A DNA stretch of 5,824 nucleotides, taken from NCBI GenBank assembly GCA_003541875.1, contig DPLS01000336.1:1-5824 (forward strand), read 5' to 3'. This stretch comes from Bacteroidota bacterium (GTDB taxonomy: Bacteria > Bacteroidota > Ignavibacteria > UBA10030 > UBA6906). The notes under the pieces are model-generated. The model was not told the DNA's origin. It saw only the letters and a program-made list of their open reading frames with translations, and did no database searches. Position 1 is the stretch's first letter. Each line of letters starts with the position of its first letter. Both the position numbers and the translations under genes were made by a program. Of this stretch, positions 1 through 5,824 are shown piece after piece.

Positions 1-85
1 CCTTCCCGATCTCCATTTGAAGCAGGTCGATGAACGCACTCTCACGCTGTATCTTCTCATTTATAGCTTTGATATCGAACGACAT
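1..85 (-). CDS. MoxR-family AAA+ ATPase, N-terminal fragment (cut by window edge)
   Basis: Only the first 28 codons are visible, from an ATG at 85-83 to the left edge; the frame is open throughout. The peptide begins MSFDIKAINEKIQRESAFID and continues with LLQMEIGK. From memory of the family, this matches the stretch just before the conserved 'vIVGQ..mi.rLLigLL..GHvLLEGvPG' Walker A region of MoxR ATPases in Bacteroidota and Ignavibacteria. MoxR proteins are cytoplasmic chaperone-like AAA+ ATPases, often followed by DUF58 and von Willebrand A-domain genes; neither can be seen here. The start is supported by a strong Shine-Dalgarno sequence, GGAGGAG at 94-88, close to the ATG, and by a candidate promoter at 138-166. 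The ATPase motifs lie outside the window, so the name rests on a short N-terminal match alone. Confidence 0.6.
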   Translation of the reverse strand, partial: MSFDIKAINEKIQRESAFIDLLQMEIGK

Positions 86-137
86 TACTCCTCCGAAGTG
101 CAGATATGACAGAGTTTTACAGGATTTTACGAGTATA

Positions 138-166
138 AATATAGAAAGGTTGCGGGGAAAATGCAA
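138..166 (-). promoter_or_regulatory. Candidate sigma70-like promoter for the MoxR-type gene
   Basis: On the minus strand, TTGCAT (166-161) and TATATT (143-138) are separated by 17 bases. The -10 box matches the consensus at five of six positions, the -35 box at only three. Transcription would start near 131, giving a leader of about 45 nt with the GGAGGAG ribosome site before the ATG at 85. No exact Bacteroidetes-type TAnnTTTG element was seen. AT-rich DNA gives such matches by chance, so this is tentative. Confidence 0.35.
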
Positions 167-241
167 CGAAACATGCTTGTCCGATTGTTGAAGTTTATCA
201 AGGAATGGATACACGAGGTGAGCGTCGAAGGCACATAAACG

Positions 242-267
242 AAGAGAGGGGCTTCCGCCCCTCTCTT
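242..267 (-). terminator. Perfect 11-bp hairpin, probable terminator of the secreted-protein gene
   Basis: Arms at 242-252 (AAGAGAGGGGC) and 257-267 pair perfectly around a 4-nt loop. The hairpin lies about 55 bp past the stop of the minus-strand gene ending at 322. On the minus strand the stem is followed by CGTTTATG, which with the last two T of the stem gives a weak, interrupted U tract; the plus-strand side is followed by GTGTGAA and is poorer. It therefore most likely ends transcription from the right and separates that unit from the MoxR-type gene. The position and stem quality are convincing; the U tract is mediocre. Confidence 0.7.
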
Positions 268-278
268 GTGTGAATCAG

Positions 279-310
279 ATCCTTCGGGGCGCTGAAACGC
301 CCCTCAGGAT
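279..310. repeat. Imperfect palindrome resembling a dispersed intergenic repeat
   Basis: The outer arms ATCCT (279-283) and AGGAT (306-310) pair perfectly. A 2x2 internal mismatch (TC/TC) follows, then the inner arms GGGGCG (286-291) and CGCCCC (298-303) around a 6-nt loop. The stem lies 12 bp past the stop codon of the secreted-protein gene, directly before the probable terminator. The shape, with conserved outer ATCCT-TC and TC-AGGAT sides and a variable GC-rich core, recalls REP-like palindromes common between genes in many environmental bacteria. That family link is from memory and unproven. The hairpin may also protect the mRNA 3' end. Confidence 0.5.
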
Positions 311-321
311 AACAAACAGCG

Positions 322-2592
322 TCACTTCAACAGCAACATCTTCTTTGCCTGTGTGAATTCTGTTGCGCCAGCAGTTGCATGCAGCTTGTACATGTACACA
401 CCGCTGGAAACCAAGCGTCCAAAGTTGTCTTTGCCATTCCAGACAATTTCGAAAGTTCCCGCGGCACTAGTGCCATTGAACAGCGTCGCAACCTCCTGAC
501 CAAGAACGTTATACACACTCAACGTCACAACACTTGGCGCAGAGAGTGCATAGCTGATCTTCGTGCTGGGATTGAAAGGATTTGGATAGTTCTGATCCAG
601 CGCGAACTTCTCAGGGACCACGCCGGAACCATCGACCGAAGTCGGTGAGCTCGGCGACATTGTCACGTTGACGTTGTCCAGGTTATACGTGTTCACATTC
701 ACCGAAACCATAACCTGTGCCGCAATGTAGCCCTGATAGTCTGCAACAACAGTCACAAGTCCGGGGGCAACAGCATTGAGCTCGTACATGCCTCTCGCAT
801 CAGCAATGCCGATGCTGGAGACTTCTCCCTGAGCATCCAGAGCAATCACCCTTACACCCGCAATGATGGCATTGCTCGTCGAGCGAACAGTTCCGCGAAC
901 GAGTGCCAAACCATCGTGATGAACAGGTTTGACGCAGATGTTAATGCCCGTTACATTGCCCGTGATATTCACTGTATCAGCATCTTGAATCCTGATGATG
1001 CCGCAACCGTTCGCCTTATAGAATGCCGCGGCGAAGTTGCTGAACGGCATCGCCATGACGAAATACTTTCCCGCTTCAACGCCGGTCAACGTGAAGTTTC
1101 CAAGCGAATCAGTATGACCATAGCGTGTCACAGTCGGAGCAGGATAAGGATTTCCGTACCTCGCGGGTACTAATGTAATGCGCGACGGCACGCCCACACC
1201 AGCCGAATCCTTCACGCTTCCACTAATGCTGTTGTTCGGAATGGGTCGCACGAAGAGGTTGAAACTGATGCCGGTTGTGTCACGAGTGACGAAGACGGTA
1301 TCGGCAGTTTCAACCGTTGCCTTGTGGTTGAAGTACTGTGGCAAGTAGCCGGACTTCGAGGCTAGGGCAAGATACTTGCGATTTGAAATCACGCGGGCAC
1401 TGTAATGACCGAGCGAATCTGTCCTGCCACTCCATAGGATGCCACGGGTGTGACCGACGCCGTCAAGGGCAAACTCCTCCTCACCAGTTCCAGGAACGAA
1501 GCCCAACGAAGCAAGATAGTTCATCTCCTGGATAGTTCGAATGAGACAGACACTCGCATTCCGCAAAGGATGATTGAGAGAATCCTTCACAAAGCCGCTG
1601 ACGATTGCATAGCTTGGTGGTGTCGGTCGGGAAAGTCCGAAGTTCGCCGTAAACGTTGAGCTGTCCGCGACAACAATGACGGTTGCACAGGCTGGCTCCG
1701 GACAATTGTCAAAGTATTCGGGTCTATAGCATTGCGTATTGTGCGAACACATTGCATTTGCACGTACAATGTAACGACCAGTATCCAGCAAAGCGGCATA
1801 TTGACCTAGTGAATCCGTGAAGACGGGTGGAGGACAGCCAATTGTCGGTCCAGCCAGTCTGAAGAATTGCATATTGACCCCACGGATCGGTACACTCGTC
1901 GAGTCATCGATGACGGTACCACGGATAACTCCTCGCGGACGAGGCGGAGCAACGACGAGAATGTTGACGACATTGCTAGGTCCACTTTGTGCATTTCCGG
2001 CTACTGACTTCACATAGTAGAAGTACCGGCTGCCGGGAATGACCCCATGGTCAACAAAGATCGTATCTCGTGTCGATGCCGCAGCCAAGAAATGTGAAGT
2101 ATCGTTCAGCGATCTGTAGATGCGGAAATCCCATTGCCCCCGCGGTGCACTCCAATTCAACTTCACTGCTATGTCCCACGAATTGGGGCCTCCGGGCACA
2201 AGCACTGCGGTGAGGTTCGTGGGTGTCGGTGGAGGAGTTGGAGGTGGAGGAGCTGTTATCACGATATGTACCACATTGCTGCGACCGCTTAGCAGACTGC
2301 CGGCAACTGCTTTCACATAATAGTCATAGGCAGTGTCAACAACTACCATATTGTCAACAAACACGGTGTCACCAGTTGTTCCGATTGTCTGGTAGTGCGA
2401 CGTATCGTTTGCCGAACGTGATACGCGGAAACTCCATGTCCCACGCGGGCCGTGCCAAGCCAGCTTAACCGAAGCGTGACCCAATTGGTTCACCTGAACA
2501 GCGGTGAGGTTTGTCGGTGTTGGCGGCGTCTGAGCAAAAACGCCCACCGTCACCAAGAGACAAAGCAAACTCAGAAACAGTACACGAGTCAT
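322..2592 (-). CDS. Secreted multidomain protein with FnIII-like and carboxypeptidase-regulatory-like repeats and a type IX sorting domain
   Basis: The 756-residue protein starts with a signal peptide (MTRVLFLSLLCLLVTVGVFA, likely cut after A20; no lipobox Cys). Two FnIII-like repeats follow (about 24-114 and 122-215), each starting PTPTNLTAV and joined by a Pro-rich linker. Next are four beta-sandwich domains of the carboxypeptidase-regulatory type (about 218-320, 327-448, 453-556, 563-646), the first three with a TDSLGxY/F motif and the fourth with ADARGMY. The C-terminus (about 659-756) is a type A type IX secretion sorting domain: NYPNPFNPSTKISYAL, VYNVLGQEVATL, SSGVYMYKL and the final KKMLLLK. 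The protein is thus inferred to cross the inner membrane by Sec and the outer membrane by type IX secretion, ending on the surface or released. No catalytic domain is recognised; adhesion or glycan binding is possible but unproven. The ATG at 2592 was chosen because the signal peptide begins there. Upstream codons to a TTG at 2745 encode no plausible leader. The ribosome site (GGGGG, 2604-2600) is weak. Confidence 0.9.
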   Translation of the reverse strand: MTRVLFLSLLCLLVTVGVFAQTPPTPTNLTAVQVNQLGHASVKLAWHGPRGTWSFRVSRSANDTSHYQTIGTTGDTVFVDNMVVVDTAYDYYVKAVAGSLLSGRSNVVHIVITAPPPPTPPPTPTNLTAVLVPGGPNSWDIAVKLNWSAPRGQWDFRIYRSLNDTSHFLAAASTRDTIFVDHGVIPGSRYFYYVKSVAGNAQSGPSNVVNILVVAPPRPRGVIRGTVIDDSTSVPIRGVNMQFFRLAGPTIGCPPPVFTDSLGQYAALLDTGRYIVRANAMCSHNTQCYRPEYFDNCPEPACATVIVVADSSTFTANFGLSRPTPPSYAIVSGFVKDSLNHPLRNASVCLIRTIQEMNYLASLGFVPGTGEEEFALDGVGHTRGILWSGRTDSLGHYSARVISNRKYLALASKSGYLPQYFNHKATVETADTVFVTRDTTGISFNLFVRPIPNNSISGSVKDSAGVGVPSRITLVPARYGNPYPAPTVTRYGHTDSLGNFTLTGVEAGKYFVMAMPFSNFAAAFYKANGCGIIRIQDADTVNITGNVTGINICVKPVHHDGLALVRGTVRSTSNAIIAGVRVIALDAQGEVSSIGIADARGMYELNAVAPGLVTVVADYQGYIAAQVMVSVNVNTYNLDNVNVTMSPSSPTSVDGSGVVPEKFALDQNYPNPFNPSTKISYALSAPSVVTLSVYNVLGQEVATLFNGTSAAGTFEIVWNGKDNFGRLVSSGVYMYKLHATAGATEFTQAKKMLLLK
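325..618 (-). other. Type IX secretion C-terminal sorting domain (type A)
   Basis: These codons cover residues 659-756 of the secreted protein. They carry the four conserved blocks of the family: NYPNPFNP near the start, a VYNVLGQEV block, a W(N)GKD-like strand and an SGVYMYKL block before the terminal KKM. In known systems the domain is recognised by the outer-membrane type IX translocon and usually removed. No translocon gene lies in this window, so the machinery must be encoded elsewhere. Confidence 0.9.
1948..2523 (-). repeat. Tandem duplication encoding two FnIII-like modules
   Basis: Residues 24-114 and 122-215 of the secreted protein align along their whole length. Both contain PTPTNLTAV, then a VKLxW strand, PRGxWxFR, an NDTSH turn, a DTxFVD strand, YYVKxVAG, SGxSNVV and a closing APP. 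The offset is 98 residues (294 bp). The copies have drifted at third codon positions and carry a small insertion in the second (around GGPNSW), so this is an old duplication, not a recent one. A Pro-rich linker (about 114-124) joins them; its DNA is G-rich on the plus strand near 2222-2256. Confidence 0.85.
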
Positions 2593-2671
2593 GAGATGAC
2601 CCCCATTAGAAGTTAGAGTTAGATGGATTAGTTCTGAAAGCGATGCAAGAATATTGTTCCTTCGTGGAGAT

Positions 2672-2701
2672 AATATACTCCAAAACCAGCTCAAGAGACA
2701 A
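2672..2701 (-). promoter_or_regulatory. Candidate sigma70-like promoter for the secreted-protein gene
   Basis: On the minus strand TTGTCT (2701-2696) and TATATT (2677-2672) are 18 bases apart. The -10 box matches the consensus at five of six positions. Transcription would begin near 2665, leaving a leader of about 70 nt before the ATG at 2592. The 209-bp gap after the regulator gene makes a separate promoter likely, whether or not this is the exact one. The 16-bp palindrome at 2702-2717 touches the -35 box. Confidence 0.4.
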
Positions 2702-2717
2702 TACCATAGATATGGTA
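2702..2717. promoter_or_regulatory. 16-bp perfect inverted repeat, candidate operator
   Basis: The sequence TACCATAGATATGGTA consists of two perfect 7-bp arms around a 2-bp centre (GA). It abuts the candidate -35 box and is centred near -44 from the predicted start, where an activator that contacts RNA polymerase would sit. The 7-2-7 geometry and the outer TAC/GTA bases resemble sites of NarL/NarP-type regulators (half-site TACYYMT), although only the first four bases of each arm fit that consensus. The neighbouring gene encodes a NarL-type regulator, the natural candidate binder. Binding is inferred only. Confidence 0.4.
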
Positions 2718-2801
2718 AATTGCCGGAACAGATAAGCGCCTGCAATCTGCGAAGTTAAGTCAATTCGGGTCTTTACTGCATCCCGTGAAGGGGAGGGGGG
2801 C

Positions 2802-3476
2802 TCATCCGAAAAGCTTGTACCTCAGCGCTTTGGAAACAGCAGCGGATTTCGAATGTACCTGGAGTTTCTCATAGACCCGCTTGATATGAGATTGCACAGT
2901 GAGCGGACTGATGAACAGTTTCTCGGCAATCTTCTTGTAGCTATGGCCTTCGACTAGGGATTGGAGGATATCGAGTTCGCGTGGTGTGAGATTCAACTCC
3001 TCAGCAGGAGAGACTTCTGCGCCTCCCCTCCCCCGAACCATGTTCAGCAACCGACGCGCAATTGAAGCGCTCATTGGCGCGCCAACGTGGGTTTCTCGAA
3101 TGGCCTTGATCAGTTCAGTCGACTCCGCGTTCTTCAGGACATAGCCTGAAGCCCCGGCACAGATCGACTGGAAAATCTTGTCATCATCGTCATACACGGT
3201 GTGCATCAACACGTCAATCGACGGATAGCGACTCTTGATCAGCTTCACTCCCTCAATGCCTGACATGCCCGGAAGCCCAATATCCATGAGCAAGACATTG
3301 GGAACGGACTCTTTCAAAGCTTCAAGGGCTGTCTCACAAGAATTGTATGCACCAATGCACCTGAGCCCCTCCGAGCCGTTGATGATCTCGACGATTGTCT
3401 CCCTGATGCGACTCCTGTCTTCCACCATCATCACCGTAATGATGGATTGATCTGCTGAAGAATCAGATTTGCTCAT
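2802..3476 (-). CDS. NarL/LuxR-family two-component response regulator
   Basis: The 224-residue length is normal for the family. An N-terminal receiver domain (about 12-130) has the acidic pair E19-D20, the phospho-acceptor D65 in LLMDIGLPGMSG, the switch threonine T93 and the conserved lysine K115 in YVLKN. After a linker, a LuxR-type helix-turn-helix (about 161-220) carries LTPRELDILQSLVEG, the IAEKLFISPLTVQSHIKRVY recognition region and the EKLQVHSKSAAV end. All key residues are intact. The cytoplasmic protein should dimerise and bind DNA once phosphorylated by the kinase encoded just upstream. Its ATG overlaps the kinase stop (ATGA, 3476-3473), which suggests translational coupling; AAGGA at 3485-3481 could serve as ribosome site with a short 4-nt spacer. 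No convincing intrinsic terminator follows the stop. The target genes are unknown; the secreted-protein gene next door is a plausible one. Confidence 0.95.
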   Translation of the reverse strand: MSKSDSSADQSIITVMMVEDRSRIRETIVEIINGSEGLRCIGAYNSCETALEALKESVPNVLLMDIGLPGMSGIEGVKLIKSRYPSIDVLMHTVYDDDDKIFQSICAGASGYVLKNAESTELIKAIRETHVGAPMSASIARRLLNMVRGRGGAEVSPAEELNLTPRELDILQSLVEGHSYKKIAEKLFISPLTVQSHIKRVYEKLQVHSKSAAVSKALRYKLFG

Positions 3477-5824
3477 GGGATCCTTGTCCGCAAAGTTATC
3501 GTAGTACCTCCAGCAATTGCAGAAGCAATCGACAGACTGCCCCCGAGGGCCGACGCACGCTCCTGCATGTTCCTCAACCCATTCCCCTGTCCAGCGGTTC
3601 GTGGGTCAAATCCAACCCCATCATCCGTAACCGTCATAATCAATGAGTGTCGTTCCCTCTTGATCGTCAATTGCACTTTTGTCGGGTGAGCGTGCTTGAT
3701 GATGTTGTTGATCGCCTCTTTGAAGATCAGGAAGAAGCGACGTCTGAATCCAAGGGGCAGCTCAAGCTCCGACAACTCAGCAGGAATCTCAATATCGTAG
3801 TTAATGCCTTTGGCCTCCATCATCCGTGCCGCATGTGTTTTCATCCGGAGGAGCAGGTACTCAAACGAATCGTTCTTCGGATCGATCGCCCAGACAATGT
3901 CGTTCATTGAATCGATCAGGGTGCGAGAGGTACGGCCGATCTCTTCCAGCAGTGTGGTAACCTTTTCTGCTTCGCCGCCAGTGATCGGTTTACCAGTTGT
4001 GAGCGACCGGATCTCCTTGATCCCCACGTCGCTGAAGAGAGCAATCTCAGTCAGGGTAGAGCCAATGTCATCGTGGAGATCGGTCGCTATTGATGCACGT
4101 ATGCGTTCAATCTCGAGAAGCTTCTTAACACGATACCTATACATCGAAAAGAGCAAGCCGGCTACCAATACAAATACTATTCCGCGGAACCAGAACGTTT
4201 TCCAATAGGGAGGGGTAATCACGATCGCCACCGCCACACCGCGATCGTTCCACACGTCATCGTTGTTCGATCCCTTCACCCGGAGTGTGTACGAACCGGG
4301 ATCAAGGTTGGTATAGCTTGCATACCGACGAGTGCCGGCATTCACCCAATTCTCGTCCAACCCCTCAAGCATGTATGAGTACTTATTCTTCTCGGGGGAG
4401 GTGTAGTTAAGGGCAACAAATTCGATTGAAAAGAAATTCTGATCGTGAGAAAGACCGAGGGAGTTTGTCGTCGTAATCGATTGCCATAACTGAAAGGGGA
4501 CATCAAACACTTTGAAGCTGGTAAGCATGATGGGCGGGATATCCGGATTGTCATGAATGCTATCTGGAAAGAATGCGTTGAATCCATTGATCCCACCAAA
4601 AAACAGCCGACCACTTCTGCTTCTGTAGTATGCCCCCTGGTTAAACTCGTTGCCCTGAAGGCCATCGCTCACGTCATAGTTCTTGAATATGCGTCTCGCG
4701 AGGTTGAATTTCGAAACTCCCTTGTTTGTGCTCAACCACAAGTTCCCGCGATCATCAGGAAGGATACCATAGATAACGTTGTTGGGGAGGCCATCACCTT
4801 CAGCATAGTGGGTGAACGTCCGTGTGTTCCTATCGTATCTATTCAGCCCCCCAGCAAGCGTTCCTATCCAGAGAGCACCTTCGCTGTCCTCAAACAACGA
4901 GAGTACCGTGTTGTTGTTCAGGCTTCTGGGATCATCAGGGTTGTTCTGGAAACGCACGAACGAATCCGTTTCCCAATCGTACCTACTCACGCCGCCACCC
5001 CACGTCCCTACCCAGATAGACCCATGACGATCCTCAAACAATGCCATGATCGACATTCCACCGAGGCTCGCCGGATTTTTCTCTTCAGTTACAAAATGGT
5101 GAAATGTCTGCGTAACAACGTCGAACCGATCCACACCTCCACCGTTGGTCCCGATCCAGAGATTGCCTTTGCTGTCTTCGAGGATCCGCGTGACCTCATC
5201 ACGACCGAGACTGTTGGGGTCTTGGGGATTATAGCGATAGCGGACGAATCGATCACGGGACCGATCATAGTGATTCAGTCCCCCTCCTTCTGTGCCAATC
5301 CAGACTTCACCAGACCGGGTCGCGCAAACAGACAGGATGTTGTTGTGACTAATGGAGTAGGAATCAACTGGATCAAATCTGTAGTGAACAAACCGATTCT
5401 TCATCATATCGAACCTGTTCACACCTTTGCCATACGTGCCGATCCACAATTCGTTCTTGCCTGCCTCAGTAATAGCCCACACATCGTTGCCATCGATATC
5501 ATCAGGGTTGTTCTGATCATCACGGTAGTGAGGGAAACGAGTGCGCTTTCTGTCGTACCAATTCACACCGCCAGCACCAGTACCTATCCAGAGAATTCCA
5601 GAGCGATCTTCGAAGAGTGAGCAAATGATATCGTTGTTGAGGGAAGTTGATATGGTGGGATCGTGACGCCATACGGTGAAGTCATCAGTGGATGCGTCGT
5701 ATCGGTTGAGCCCACAATCACTCGTGCCCACCCAGAGGTTTCCGAGGCCGTCTTCACAAATGGAGAGGACCTGGTCGCTGCTGATACTTCGAGGGTTGTG
5801 AGTATCTGCCCGGCAGTGGCTGAC
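3473..5824 (-). CDS. Two-component sensor histidine kinase with extracytoplasmic beta-propeller and Y_Y_Y domain (N-terminus cut by window edge)
   Basis: The frame is open to the right edge: 783 residues are visible, and the real start lies beyond 5824. A GTG at 5731 is internal, because a propeller motif (GNLW before VGTSDCGLNRYD) runs through it. Counting from the edge, nine Reg_prop-type blade motifs are seen, with the motif Trp (Phe in the last) at about 31, 79, 127, 175, 223, 271, 319, 363 and 408. Then come a Y_Y_Y domain (about 462-538, ending in ITPPYWKTFW), one transmembrane helix (about 545-563), a HisKA_3 dimerisation domain with phospho-acceptor H584 in DLHDDIGS, and a HATPase domain (about 695-783) with N707 in the N box, DDGVGF around 734-739 and GNGLRNMQERA. 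The propeller should lie in the periplasm and sense an unknown ligand. Unlike the hybrid regulators of gut Bacteroides, it has no receiver or AraC-type domain at the C-terminus, so it depends on the separate regulator gene that overlaps its stop. Family members commonly carry 12-14 blades, so several are probably missing. Confidence 0.95.
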   Translation of the reverse strand, partial: VSHCRADTHNPRSISSDQVLSICEDGLGNLWVGTSDCGLNRYDASTDDFTVWRHDPTISTSLNNDIICSLFEDRSGILWIGTGAGGVNWYDRKRTRFPHYRDDQNNPDDIDGNDVWAITEAGKNELWIGTYGKGVNRFDMMKNRFVHYRFDPVDSYSISHNNILSVCATRSGEVWIGTEGGGLNHYDRSRDRFVRYRYNPQDPNSLGRDEVTRILEDSKGNLWIGTNGGGVDRFDVVTQTFHHFVTEEKNPASLGGMSIMALFEDRHGSIWVGTWGGGVSRYDWETDSFVRFQNNPDDPRSLNNNTVLSLFEDSEGALWIGTLAGGLNRYDRNTRTFTHYAEGDGLPNNVIYGILPDDRGNLWLSTNKGVSKFNLARRIFKNYDVSDGLQGNEFNQGAYYRSRSGRLFFGGINGFNAFFPDSIHDNPDIPPIMLTSFKVFDVPFQLWQSITTTNSLGLSHDQNFFSIEFVALNYTSPEKNKYSYMLEGLDENWVNAGTRRYASYTNLDPGSYTLRVKGSNNDDVWNDRGVAVAIVITPPYWKTFWFRGIVFVLVAGLLFSMYRYRVKKLLEIERIRASIATDLHDDIGSTLTEIALFSDVGIKEIRSLTTGKPITGGEAEKVTTLLEEIGRTSRTLIDSMNDIVWAIDPKNDSFEYLLLRMKTHAARMMEAKGINYDIEIPAELSELELPLGFRRRFFLIFKEAINNIIKHAHPTKVQLTIKRERHSLIMTVTDDGVGFDPRTAGQGNGLRNMQERASALGGSLSIASAIAGGTTITLRTRIP
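4565..5824 (-). repeat. Tandem propeller-blade repeats within the kinase gene
   Basis: The translated blade consensus is roughly LFEDxxGxLWIGTxGGGLNRYDRxTxxFxxY followed by an Asn/Asp/Pro-rich loop such as NPDDPRSL. Seven successive LWIGT-type motifs are spaced by exactly 48 residues (144 bp, between 5737 and 4873); the last two steps shrink to 44 and 45. The DNA copies are diverged, so the periodicity is mainly visible in protein. The array continues past the window edge. Confidence 0.85.

Noticed and set aside
2222..2256. G-rich plus-strand stretch as a G-quadruplex regulatory element
   Set aside because: The runs are mostly GG pairs and are explained by Pro codons of the linker between the FnIII-like modules.
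2593..2745. N-terminal extension of the secreted protein from a TTG at 2745
   Set aside because: The added 51 residues would bury a typical signal peptide, and this stretch holds the candidate promoter and palindrome. The ATG at 2592 directly precedes the signal peptide.
2766..2785. CGGG/CCCG inverted repeat after the regulator gene as a terminator
   Set aside because: The stem is only 4 bp with a 12-nt loop and no following T tract.
4553..5620. 355-codon open frame on the plus strand opposite the kinase propeller
   Set aside because: It is an antisense shadow. The blade repeats recur in multiples of three bases, so a stop-free antisense frame in one repeat tends to be stop-free in all. Its translation shows no recognisable domain, while the minus strand encodes clear propeller blades.
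5729..5731. GTG as start of the kinase gene
   Set aside because: The same frame stays open for 31 more codons to the window edge and encodes the first half of the same propeller blade, so this codon is an internal valine.
4565..5737. 144-bp periodicity as a CRISPR or non-coding satellite array
   Set aside because: The units are in frame, diverged in DNA and encode conserved propeller blades; there are no short identical repeats with unique spacers.

Overview
The window looks like chromosomal DNA of mid GC content from the FCB group, most likely Bacteroidota, Ignavibacteria, Kapabacteria or relatives. Three things point there: a C-terminal type IX secretion (Por) sorting domain with the NYPNPFNPST signature, a periplasmic beta-propeller/Y_Y_Y histidine kinase, and a MoxR-type ATPase N-terminus of the form seen in that group. 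No mobile element, CRISPR array, tRNA or rRNA was recognised.

All four supported genes lie on the minus strand, so transcription runs from the right edge to the left. In that order they are: (1) a large membrane sensor histidine kinase, cut by the right edge (3473-5824); (2) its NarL/LuxR-type response regulator (2802-3476), which overlaps the kinase stop in an ATGA; (3) a 209-bp gap with a candidate promoter and a perfect 7-2-7 inverted repeat abutting its -35 box; (4) a 756-residue secreted protein (322-2592) with a signal peptide, two FnIII-like repeats, four carboxypeptidase-regulatory-like beta-sandwich domains and a type IX sorting domain; (5) a 236-bp gap with two hairpins and a candidate promoter; (6) the first 28 codons of a probable MoxR-family AAA+ ATPase (1-85), cut by the left edge.

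The kinase and regulator form a classical two-component pair. The kinase senses outside the inner membrane with its propeller, signals through one transmembrane helix to a HisKA_3/HATPase core, and phosphorylates the regulator, which binds DNA. The secreted gene next to it has its own apparent promoter. Its 16-bp palindrome has the 7-2-7 geometry used by NarL-family dimers, so regulation of the surface protein by this pair is a testable inference, not something shown by the sequence.

Most of the window is ordinary for this group. The points most worth a second look are the palindrome at 2702-2717, the dispersed-repeat-like hairpin at 279-310, the cysteine-rich first carboxypeptidase-like domain, and the exactly 48-residue spacing of the propeller blades. 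I did not find clear evidence of a previously undescribed system.
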